Part shown: positions 1-6,317 of the stretch, one piece after another | Position numbering within the stretch: position 1 is the stretch's first letter | How the letters are laid out: each line of letters begins with the position of its first letter | Origin: Nocardioides thalensis | GTDB taxonomy: Bacteria; Actinomycetota; Actinomycetes; Propionibacteriales; Nocardioidaceae | NCBI RefSeq assembly: GCF_013410655.1 | Contig: NZ_JACCFP010000001.1 | Location: 1 to 64,000, forward strand | Direction: 5' to 3' | Length of the DNA: 64,000 bases | The notes under the pieces: model-generated | Told to the model about the DNA's origin: nothing | The model's input: the letters and a program-made list of their open reading frames with translations, nothing else | Databases searched by the model: none | Position numbers and translations under genes: made by a program

Positions 1-1
1 C

Positions 2-58
2 GGCTCCGACGAGGCGCGCGAGGCGATGATGGCGTTCCTCAGCCGCAAGAAGGGCTGA
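2..58 (+). CDS. C-terminal end of a CDS, possibly enoyl-CoA hydratase/isomerase
   Basis: Only the last 18 codons lie in the window, ending at TGA 56-58. The peptide contains SDEAREAMMAFLSRKKG. Crotonase-fold enzymes often end in a motif of the type S-E-A-R-E-G-x-x-A-F-x-x-K-R, so an enoyl-CoA hydratase is plausible, but the fragment is too short to be certain. Confidence 0.5.
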   Translation, partial: GSDEAREAMMAFLSRKKG

Positions 59-61
59 GCC

Positions 62-655
62 TCATCCGTAGCGGATCTTGCCGCCGAGCCGGCAGGTCGT
101 CGCGAGGAACCCGGCCTTCATCCGGCCGTCGTCGAGGATCGCCCAGTCGTTGGTGTCGAGTCCCATCGAGGAGCCGAACCGCACCCACTGCGGCGCGTCG
201 ATGCACCCTCGCGGCACGACGACGGTGACCCGGTCCCTGCGACGGTCGGCGCGCCCGCGCAGGCCGTCGCAGTCGAGCACCTCCGGCCCGCCGTACACGA
301 AGAGCGACGTGTAGGCCGGTCCCTTCCGCTTGTCGTGGTGCACCCACCAGCGGCCGTTGGACGTCTTGAGGTACCAGCTGGCGATCCACCGGTTGCGCGC
401 CAGCGCGCGCACGTCCAGCGAGAGCACCAGCTTCCCGCCGCCGTACGCCGCCCGCGAGCGCACGATGTCGTGCGTCTTGTCGCGCCGCACCCGCTTGGTG
501 GTCCCGTCGCCGAAGAAGAACTTCAGCGCGTCCTTCGCGGAGTCGTGGGAGACCTGGCTGTCGGCACGGGCCGGCGCCGGCGCGGCCAGCACGAGGCCGG
601 GCGCCAGGAGTACGGCGACGGCGGCGGAGACGAGCCTCAGCCCGACGGTGTGCAC
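62..655 (-). CDS. Secreted protein of unknown function
   Basis: I place the start at GTG 655 because the next residues form a clean signal peptide: a hydrophobic run (LVSAAVAVLLAPGLVLA) followed by APAPARA. A longer frame back to a TTG at 778 would put 41 extra residues before it and is less likely. The mature part of about 165 residues is rich in basic and aromatic residues (KFFFGDGTTKRVRRDK, WYLKTSNGRWW) and has two cysteines that could form a disulfide. I recognise no catalytic motif. It is divergent from the HelR gene, and the 166-bp gap holds an inverted repeat. Confidence 0.6.
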   Translation of the reverse strand: MHTVGLRLVSAAVAVLLAPGLVLAAPAPARADSQVSHDSAKDALKFFFGDGTTKRVRRDKTHDIVRSRAAYGGGKLVLSLDVRALARNRWIASWYLKTSNGRWWVHHDKRKGPAYTSLFVYGGPEVLDCDGLRGRADRRRDRVTVVVPRGCIDAPQWVRFGSSMGLDTNDWAILDDGRMKAGFLATTCRLGGKIRYG

Positions 656-740
656 ACACCGAGTGTGATCCGCCCGCGGGCGGTTCGCCAGTGCGCAGGA
701 ACCGCGTGAGACCGCGGCGAGACATGTAATGTTGACTCCT

Positions 741-763
741 TGCCGCTTCCACCCGGAGCGGCA
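741..763. promoter_or_regulatory. Inverted repeat between divergent genes, possible operator
   Basis: Two perfect 7-bp arms, TGCCGCT (741-747) and AGCGGCA (757-763), flank a 9-bp spacer. TTGACA (764-769) follows directly and could be a -35 box for the HelR gene, although no convincing -10 is seen. The position in a divergent intergenic region fits a regulator site. It does not match the rifamycin-associated element as I remember it. Confidence 0.4.
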
Positions 764-821
764 TTGACAACGGGTCAAAACAGCACAGCCGTGAGCAGGG
801 GACGCCGGGGGTGGTGGGTCG

Positions 822-3029
822 GTGGCAGATCAGCAGGTCGAGCGCGAGGTCGCAGGTGAACAGGGCTTCGTGGACCGGGTCTACCAACAGCTGGAGAAGG
901 CGGGGAAGGCGGCGCAGCAGCTCGCCCGGGAGGGTCACTCCCGCGGGCGCCTCGGGCACGAGGGTGGCCTCGTCGAGCGCGACGCCATGGTCTTCCAGGC
1001 GGCCAAGCGGATCGCGCAGCTCGACGCCGCCCACGAGGGCCTGGTGTTCGGCCGGCTCGACCTCGACGCCGAGGTCGACAAGGAGCCGCGGTACGTCGGC
1101 CGCATCGGCCTGCGCGACGACAACCACGACTCGCTCCTGATCGACTGGCGCGCCCCGGCCGCCGCGGTCTTCTACCAGGCCACCGCCGCCGAGCCGCAGA
1201 GCGTGATCCGGCGCCGGGTGCTGCGCAGCGAGGGCCGCAAGGTCGTCGGTGTGGAGGACGAGCTGCTCGACGCCGACGCCCACGCCACCGCCGAGGCCGC
1301 CGGCCGCGAGCTGCCGATCGTCGGCGAGGGCGCGCTGATGGCCCAGCTGTCGCGGGCGCGCGACCGCTCGATGCACTCCATCGTCGCCACCATCCAGGCC
1401 GAGCAGGACAAGGCGATCCGCGCTCCCAGCAAGGGCGTCGTGACGATCTCGGGCGGTCCCGGCACCGGCAAGACCGTGGTCGCGCTGCACCGGGCGGCGT
1501 ACCTCCTCTACTCCGACCGGCGTCGCTACGAGACCGGCGGCGTGCTGGTGGTCGGCCCGTCCGGCGTCTTCATGCGCTACATCGAGCGGGTGCTGCCCTC
1601 GCTGGGCGAGACCGCGGTCGCGCTGCGCTCGCTGGGCGAGGTCGTCGACGGCGTCCGCGCGACGCGGCACGACGAGCCCGCCGTGGCCGACGTCAAGGGC
1701 GCGGCCCGCATGGCCGAGGTGATGCGGCGGGTGGCCCGCCAGCAGGCGCCTGGCTCGCCGTCGGAGTTCCGGGTGTTCTGGCGCGACGAGCGGATCGTGC
1801 TCGACCGCGGCCGGCTCGGCCAGATCCGCCGCAACCTGATGTCGCAGGGCCGCCGCAACAAGCAGCTGCCGCGCGTCTCCGCGGCGCTCCTCGACGCGAT
1901 GTGGCGGCAGGTCCGCGGCGAGCGCGGTCGCGAGCAGGGTCGCGAGGCCTTCGACGACGAGATGCTCGGGCGCCAGGACTTCCTCGACTTCGCGCTTGCC
2001 TGGTGGCCGCCGCTCGACGCGCCCACCGTGCTCGGCTGGCTGCGCGACCCCGAGTTGCTGTCGCGGGTGTCCGACGGTGTCCTCACCCCGGAGGAGCAGC
2101 GGCTGCTCGTGAAGTCGTGGGCCAGCGGCGGTGACCTGTCGATCGAGGACGTGGCGCTCCTCGACGAGCTGCGCTACGCCCTCGGCGACGTACCGCAGCG
2201 CGCCGACGACGAGCGCGACGACCCGATGGCCCTCATTGAGGGCGCGGTCGACATCCAGGAGCTGATGACGGCCGCGGACCGCGAGTACGCACCGTCCGGA
2301 CGCGCTTGGGCGCCGCCCACTCACAGCATCGAGGACGACGGCTACGCGCACGTTCTCGTCGACGAGGCGCAGGACCTCACGCCGATGCAGTGGCGGATGG
2401 TCGGCCGTCGCGGCCGCACCGCGTCGTGGACGATCGTCGGCGACCCGGCCCAGTCGTCGTGGCCGGTGCCCGCGGAGTCCGCCGCCGCGCGGGCCGAGGC
2501 GCTCGCCGGCAAGGCGATCCACGAGTTCCACCTGTCGACCAACTACCGCAACAGCGCGGAGATCTACGCCTACGCGGCGGCGTACGCCGAGCGGGTCGGG
2601 CTCGACGCCGACCTGCCCGACGCCGTGCGCCGCACCGGCGCCGAGCCGAAGCAGGTCGCGGTCGCCAACGCGAGCGAGCTCGAGGCCGCGACCCGCGAGG
2701 CGGTGCTGGAGATCGCCGGCCAGGTGAGCGGCACCGTGGGCATCGTGGTGCCGGTCGCCCGCAGGTCCGAGGTCAACAGCTGGCTGGCGTCGTGGCCCGA
2801 GCTCGCCGACGACGCGCCGGGCGCCGCTCGTGCGGCGGCCGACGCCAGCGTCGCGCCCTCGGGCGACGACCGGGTCGTCGTGCTCACCGGTCTCGACACC
2901 AAGGGCCTGGAGTTCGACGGCATCGTCGTGGTCCGGCCGCAGGAGATCGAGGACGAGTCCGCGACCGGACGCGCGACGCTGTACGTCGTACTCACCCGTG
3001 CGACGCAGCTGCTGACGACCGTCGGCTGA
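822..3029 (+). CDS. helR: HelR/HelD-like RNA polymerase recycling ATPase
   Basis: 735 residues, UvrD/Rep-type superfamily 1 motor. Walker A is SGGPGTGKT (about residues 210-218), preceded by the conserved IVATIQAEQDKAIR segment. Walker B is DEAQDLTP near residue 513. Later helicase motifs LSTNYRNS, LTGLDTKGLEFDG and LYVVLTRA are visible. The N-terminal about 100 residues are coiled-coil-like, as in HelD proteins that enter the RNA polymerase channels. Actinobacterial HelR displaces stalled or rifampicin-bound RNA polymerase from DNA (family knowledge). The GTG start at 822 has a G-rich leader, and no downstream gene is co-transcribed. A general SF1 helicase is less likely given length and the start region. 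Confidence 0.85.
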   Translation: MADQQVEREVAGEQGFVDRVYQQLEKAGKAAQQLAREGHSRGRLGHEGGLVERDAMVFQAAKRIAQLDAAHEGLVFGRLDLDAEVDKEPRYVGRIGLRDDNHDSLLIDWRAPAAAVFYQATAAEPQSVIRRRVLRSEGRKVVGVEDELLDADAHATAEAAGRELPIVGEGALMAQLSRARDRSMHSIVATIQAEQDKAIRAPSKGVVTISGGPGTGKTVVALHRAAYLLYSDRRRYETGGVLVVGPSGVFMRYIERVLPSLGETAVALRSLGEVVDGVRATRHDEPAVADVKGAARMAEVMRRVARQQAPGSPSEFRVFWRDERIVLDRGRLGQIRRNLMSQGRRNKQLPRVSAALLDAMWRQVRGERGREQGREAFDDEMLGRQDFLDFALAWWPPLDAPTVLGWLRDPELLSRVSDGVLTPEEQRLLVKSWASGGDLSIEDVALLDELRYALGDVPQRADDERDDPMALIEGAVDIQELMTAADREYAPSGRAWAPPTHSIEDDGYAHVLVDEAQDLTPMQWRMVGRRGRTASWTIVGDPAQSSWPVPAESAAARAEALAGKAIHEFHLSTNYRNSAEIYAYAAAYAERVGLDADLPDAVRRTGAEPKQVAVANASELEAATREAVLEIAGQVSGTVGIVVPVARRSEVNSWLASWPELADDAPGAARAAADASVAPSGDDRVVVLTGLDTKGLEFDGIVVVRPQEIEDESATGRATLYVVLTRATQLLTTVG

Positions 3030-3030
3030 G

Positions 3031-3051
3031 GGTTTCGAGGCTCAGCGCACC
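3031..3051. repeat. Half copy of the GGTTTCGAGG repeat family
   Basis: The start of this stretch (GGTTTCGAGGCTC) matches the first 13 bases of the 45-bp repeat found in full at 16884, 40422 and 26234. The right half is lost. It sits between two convergent genes and overlaps the stop of the downstream minus-strand gene. Confidence 0.6.
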
Positions 3052-3425
3052 GACGGCAGCACCGGGCCGCCGTGGAACCGCAGGCCGCGACGGCGAGGGT
3101 GCGCGGGGATGCGGGTCTCGCCGGTGATGCGGAGCAGCCGGTCGACCGGCGGGGTCGGGTCGTTCAGGATGCGCAGCGTGCCCGCGTGGGACTCGCGCAG
3201 GCGGGCGTAGGTCTCCGCCACCTCGTCGGGGCCACTGCGCTCGTCGAGCTGCGCCTCGACCATTCGGTTCCAGCGCGACTGGAGGGCGGCGACGAGGCCG
3301 GCCGGGCCGGCGAAGTACGGCGCCCACTCGGCGCGCCACGGCACCGCGCCGCTCATGTCGTCGGTCGCCACCGCCTCGACCTCGCGCAGGATGCGGGTTC
3401 GCTCGTGGGTCTCAGTCCAGGTCAT
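3042..3425 (-). CDS. Hypothetical protein, 127 aa
   Basis: The start is ATG 3425 with a strong ribosome site (AAGGAGAA, seven bases upstream). The product is soluble and mostly helical, with Trp/Arg-rich segments (VPWRAEWAPYFAGPAG, LQSRWNRMVEAQLDE). It lacks a signal peptide or membrane segment. I do not recognise the family. It is convergent with helR and divergent from the ECF sigma gene at 3610. Confidence 0.65.
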   Translation of the reverse strand: MTWTETHERTRILREVEAVATDDMSGAVPWRAEWAPYFAGPAGLVAALQSRWNRMVEAQLDERSGPDEVAETYARLRESHAGTLRILNDPTPPVDRLLRITGETRIPAHPRRRGLRFHGGPVLPSVR

Positions 3426-3496
3426 GTCGGTTCTCCTTGTGAAGGGGCGGTGGGAGCTCACCGCCGCACACCGAGGAAGATGGACCGGGGGATCTG

Positions 3497-3524
3497 GTGA
3501 TACGCCGAGAATTCGACGTATCAC
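3497..3524. promoter_or_regulatory. Palindrome upstream of the ECF sigma gene, likely operator
   Basis: GTGATACG (3497-3504) and CGTATCAC (3517-3524) are perfect 8-bp arms. Three more pairs form in the 12-bp centre, which contains GAATTC. It lies about 85 bp upstream of the sigma gene and 72 bp upstream of the divergent hypothetical gene. A dimeric repressor site is the simplest reading. A terminator is unlikely because no gene reads into it. Confidence 0.5.
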
Positions 3525-3609
3525 GGTGCTGGCCTGTGCCTCTGTCTATGCGGGACCATGCATCCAACAAACCCGTCAACCCCTGCCTGTGGGGGGCGGA
3601 GGAGGCCGG

Positions 3610-4197
3610 ATGGATGTGACGGACCCGCTGGCTGTCGTCGTCCGTTCGGCGCGGGAAGGAGATCAGCGTGCGTGGGACACGATCGTCGACCGCTTCCTCC
3701 CCTTGGTCGAGGCGATCATTCGCCGCTACAGGCTCTCCGGGCCGGACGGCGACGACGCCAGTCAGACGGTGTGGCTGCGGCTGGTCGAGCACCTGGCCGA
3801 CCTCCGCGAGCCCGAGGCCCTGCCCGGGTGGATCAAGACGACAACGCGCAACGAGTGCCTCCGGGTGCTCGCTGCTCGCGCCCGGACGCGACCGGTCGAC
3901 CCGCAGGAGGACCCGACCCTCGATGGTCAGGACGACGTCGTGCCCGAGGCCGAGCTGGTCGCCGCCGAGCGGCGCCAGGCGCTGCGCGAGGGGCTGGCCG
4001 AGCTGCCGGACGCACGCCGCGCGCTGCTGCTCCTGCTGCTCGAGGACCCGCCGCTGGAGTACGCCGAGATCAGTGCCCGCCTGGGCATCCCGATCGGCAG
4101 CATCGGACCGACGAGGGCGCGCGCCTTCGAGCAGCTGCGGCGTACGCCGGCGCTGCGCCGGGTGAGCCCGGAACCGATGGGAGGGGGGACACGATGA
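3610..4197 (+). CDS. ECF-type RNA polymerase sigma factor
   Basis: 195 residues with the two-domain layout of extracytoplasmic-function sigma factors. Region 2 runs from about residue 20 to 85 (DRFLPLVEAIIRRY, DDASQTVWLRLVEHL). Region 4 spans about 130-185 (LPDARRALLLLLL, YAEISARLGIPIGSIGPTR) and is the helix-turn-helix that reads the -35 box. The start is ATG 3610 after GGAGGAGG. An upstream in-frame extension is rejected because it crosses the palindrome and has no ribosome site. The stop overlaps the next start (ATGA), so the partner at 4194 is co-translated. No zinc-finger anti-sigma gene is present, which suggests another mode of control. Confidence 0.85.
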   Translation: MDVTDPLAVVVRSAREGDQRAWDTIVDRFLPLVEAIIRRYRLSGPDGDDASQTVWLRLVEHLADLREPEALPGWIKTTTRNECLRVLAARARTRPVDPQEDPTLDGQDDVVPEAELVAAERRQALREGLAELPDARRALLLLLLEDPPLEYAEISARLGIPIGSIGPTRARAFEQLRRTPALRRVSPEPMGGGTR

Positions 4198-4682
4198 ACG
4201 ACTGGGACGACATCACCGACGACGAGCTGGCCGCCGAGCTGGCGGCCGCGGTCGCCGAGGGGTCGGAGGTGAGCGAGCGGCGCCGGGAGGCGGCGAAGGC
4301 CGCGTTCACGTGGCGCACGGTCGACCAGGAGCTGGCCGAGCTGCTGCACGACTCCGCCCTGGATGCGGGCGCCGCGGTGCGCAGCGCCGGCGCCGGCACG
4401 GGCACCATGCGCACGCTCGCCTTCGGCACTGACGGGATGACGCTCGAGCTCGAGGTCGACCTGGGCTATGTGCTCGGGCAGGTCATCCCCGAGGGCGCGG
4501 CGGCCGCTCCCTTCGGAGGCAACCCCGCCAAGGTGACGCTGCACCGGCCGTCGGGTGTGGACCAGACCGTGCACTGCGACGAGCGCGGGTTCTTCCGGCT
4601 GGAGGCCGTGGCGCCCGGCCCGGTGCGGTTCGCGGTCGAGGTGGCCGGGGCGAAGCTGATCACCCCCTGGGTCACGCTCTGA
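4194..4682 (+). CDS. Small partner protein of the ECF sigma factor
   Basis: 162 residues, translationally coupled to the sigma gene by a 4-bp ATGA overlap. The N-terminal half is acidic and helical (DDITDDELAAELAAAVAEG, then AAFTWRTVDQELAELLHDS). The C-terminal half looks like a beta-sandwich of the carboxypeptidase-regulatory type (TLHRPSGVDQTVHC, ERGFFRLEAVAPGPVRFAVE). No membrane segment and no zinc-binding HxxxCxxC. By position it may act as anti-sigma factor, adaptor or protease substrate; this is inference. The family is not one I can name. Confidence 0.75.
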   Translation: MNDWDDITDDELAAELAAAVAEGSEVSERRREAAKAAFTWRTVDQELAELLHDSALDAGAAVRSAGAGTGTMRTLAFGTDGMTLELEVDLGYVLGQVIPEGAAAAPFGGNPAKVTLHRPSGVDQTVHCDERGFFRLEAVAPGPVRFAVEVAGAKLITPWVTL

Positions 4683-4699
4683 ACCCCAGGGTGGTCACA

Positions 4700-4747
4700 G
4701 GTTGGTCGAGTAGCCCGAGCGCCCTGGCGCTCGGGCGTATCGAGACC
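4700..4747. terminator. GGTTGGTCGAG repeat element acting as bidirectional terminator
   Basis: A repeat copy (starts GGTTGGTCGAGTAG, ends CGTATCGAGACC) lies between two convergent genes. Its core is a perfect 11-bp stem, GCCCGAGCGCC (4713-4723) and GGCGCTCGGGC (4726-4736), with a 2-base loop. Related copies are at 34014 and 34081. Placement and hairpin fit transcription termination for both genes. Confidence 0.65.
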
Positions 4748-4748
4748 C

Positions 4749-6203
4749 TCAGGTCAGCGGCCCGACGATCCGGATCGGGTTTCCATCGGGATCGGTGCCG
4801 CCGGCCGTGCCCGCGCCGAGCACGGCGTCGCGCGCCTGGATGACGTTCTCGCCGGCCGCGCTCATCCGCGCCGCGATCAGCCCGCTGACGATGGGCGTCG
4901 AGAACGACGTACCGCTCCACCGGGCAAGACCGCGGAACGTGCGGATCTGTCCGACGTTCGGCGGCTCGACGCACTTGTAGGTCCCCTCGGGGAACGCGTT
5001 GACGAGGTTGCTGCCGCGTGCGTAGACGTCGACCCAGTCGCCGTAGTTGGAGAACTTCGAGCGCTTGCCGTTGGCGTCGACGGATCCCACCGCCGTCACC
5101 CACTCGAACGCCGCCGGGTAGAACGGCTCGTCGGTGTTGTCGTTGCCGGCAGCCGCGACGACCAGGGTCTCCTCGCCGTCGTCCAGTCCGTGCGCGGCGG
5201 CCAGCATCTGGAAGCCCAGCAGCGACATGTTCTTCCGCGTGTAGGTGCCCGCGGAGATGCTGATGACCTGCGGGTGCCCCTTGCTCTCCAGCGCGTCGTG
5301 CAGCTGCTCGCAGATGTCCTTCTCGAAGACCGCGCCGCCCTTCGTGAGCAGACCTTCGACGTCGACGGTCGACCCCGGCGCCAGGCACTGGATCACCCCC
5401 GACACGAACGTGCCGTGGCCGGCGTACTCATGGATGGCGAGGGGGTCGACGTGCTCCTCGTCCTTGGGTGCGCAATCGACGCCGTCCATCCAGTCATCGG
5501 TGGCGGGGTGGGTCAGGGCGCCCTTCCAGAGGCCGGTGTCGACGACGGAGACGCGGATGTCCTTGCCGACAGAGTCGTCTGGGTTCTGCGGCGGCCAGGG
5601 GGTCTTGGTGCGGACCATCTCCGGTTCAGTTGCGGGGCACAAGCTTGGTCTGATGTAGCCGGTGACGTACAGGAGGTGGTCCGGTGTCACAAGAGGGTGT
5701 TCCCGGGTGTGTTGCTCGACCTCGGCGTCCGCGCCGGACCCTCGCTCGAACGCGTCATCGATCTCGTCCAGAGTCGCGAGCACGTCGTCCAGTCCATCCC
5801 TGCGTGCTGGCAGCGTGACCAGGATCCCTGACTCGGACGAGCGCTCCGGCACACGCTCGATGTTGCCGGTGTAAATCTCCTGCCGCTGTCCGAAGAATCC
5901 GAAGACGCGCTCGAACGCCGCCTCGTTCCGAACGATCGCGTGACCGGGCCGGTAGAGGAAGGCAAGATCCGCGTCATCCGTGACGCGTCCAGGACCATCC
6001 GCGGCGGCAGCGGCGACCTGACCATCTAACGCGCGCCGGACCACACCTACCTGGGCTCGGCGCTTCTCGCGGAGTACCTCTTCTTCCCGGTATGTCGATT
6101 CGTCATTCGAGCCGCCTCGAATCCAGTCCCACGGCAACCGGAGCCGACTCAGCATTGCGCGGAGAGTCGATATTGGGAACGGGGGACCGCTTGGTTGCGA
6201 CAT
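4749..6203 (-). CDS. Subtilisin-like S8 serine protease without signal peptide
   Basis: 484 residues. The catalytic triad is complete: Asp222 in SVVDTGLW, His263 in HEYAGHGTFVSG, Ser433 in GTSFSTPIVSG. The oxyanion Asn354 lies in VVAAAGNDN. The first 200 residues are not a signal sequence; they are charged, with HAIVRNEAAFERVFGFFG and an acidic stretch, and may be an adaptor or pro-domain. The start is ATG 6203 with AGGAG five bases upstream. With no signal peptide or membrane segment, a cytoplasmic location is inferred. It converges on the sigma pair and diverges from the TPR-CHAT gene, so it probably belongs to the same system. Confidence 0.85.
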   Translation of the reverse strand: MSQPSGPPFPISTLRAMLSRLRLPWDWIRGGSNDESTYREEEVLREKRRAQVGVVRRALDGQVAAAAADGPGRVTDDADLAFLYRPGHAIVRNEAAFERVFGFFGQRQEIYTGNIERVPERSSESGILVTLPARRDGLDDVLATLDEIDDAFERGSGADAEVEQHTREHPLVTPDHLLYVTGYIRPSLCPATEPEMVRTKTPWPPQNPDDSVGKDIRVSVVDTGLWKGALTHPATDDWMDGVDCAPKDEEHVDPLAIHEYAGHGTFVSGVIQCLAPGSTVDVEGLLTKGGAVFEKDICEQLHDALESKGHPQVISISAGTYTRKNMSLLGFQMLAAAHGLDDGEETLVVAAAGNDNTDEPFYPAAFEWVTAVGSVDANGKRSKFSNYGDWVDVYARGSNLVNAFPEGTYKCVEPPNVGQIRTFRGLARWSGTSFSTPIVSGLIAARMSAAGENVIQARDAVLGAGTAGGTDPDGNPIRIVGPLT

Positions 6204-6317
6204 CACCACTCCTGACAGGTGCGGGAAACGGGGCGTCCCGAGCACACCGGCCCCGCTAACGTAGTGGCGGTCGGGAATGCCCGTAAAGAGTCGTTCTCGT
6301 ATGTGCAGGGGTCGCCG
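6204..6317. promoter_or_regulatory. Divergent promoter region between S8 protease and TPR-CHAT genes
   Basis: On the plus strand, GGGAAT (6273-6278) and CGTAT (6298-6302) resemble ECF-type -35 and -10 boxes, though the 19-base spacing is a little long. If used, the mRNA would start just before ATG 6318. On the minus strand, TTTACG and TACGTT with an 18-base spacer could drive the protease gene. These are eye-read motifs only. Confidence 0.35.

Noticed and set aside
741..763. Rifamycin-associated element upstream of helR
   Set aside because: The inverted repeat differs in sequence and spacing from the element I remember for rifampicin-inducible genes.
39..2531. Long open frame of 830 codons antisense to helR
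   Set aside because: It is the GC-rich third-position shadow of helR, has no family-like motif and runs across several genes.
3355..3609. N-terminal extension of the first ECF sigma factor
   Set aside because: The extra residues are encoded by the intergenic palindrome region and do not look like a sigma domain; a strong ribosome site precedes ATG 3610.
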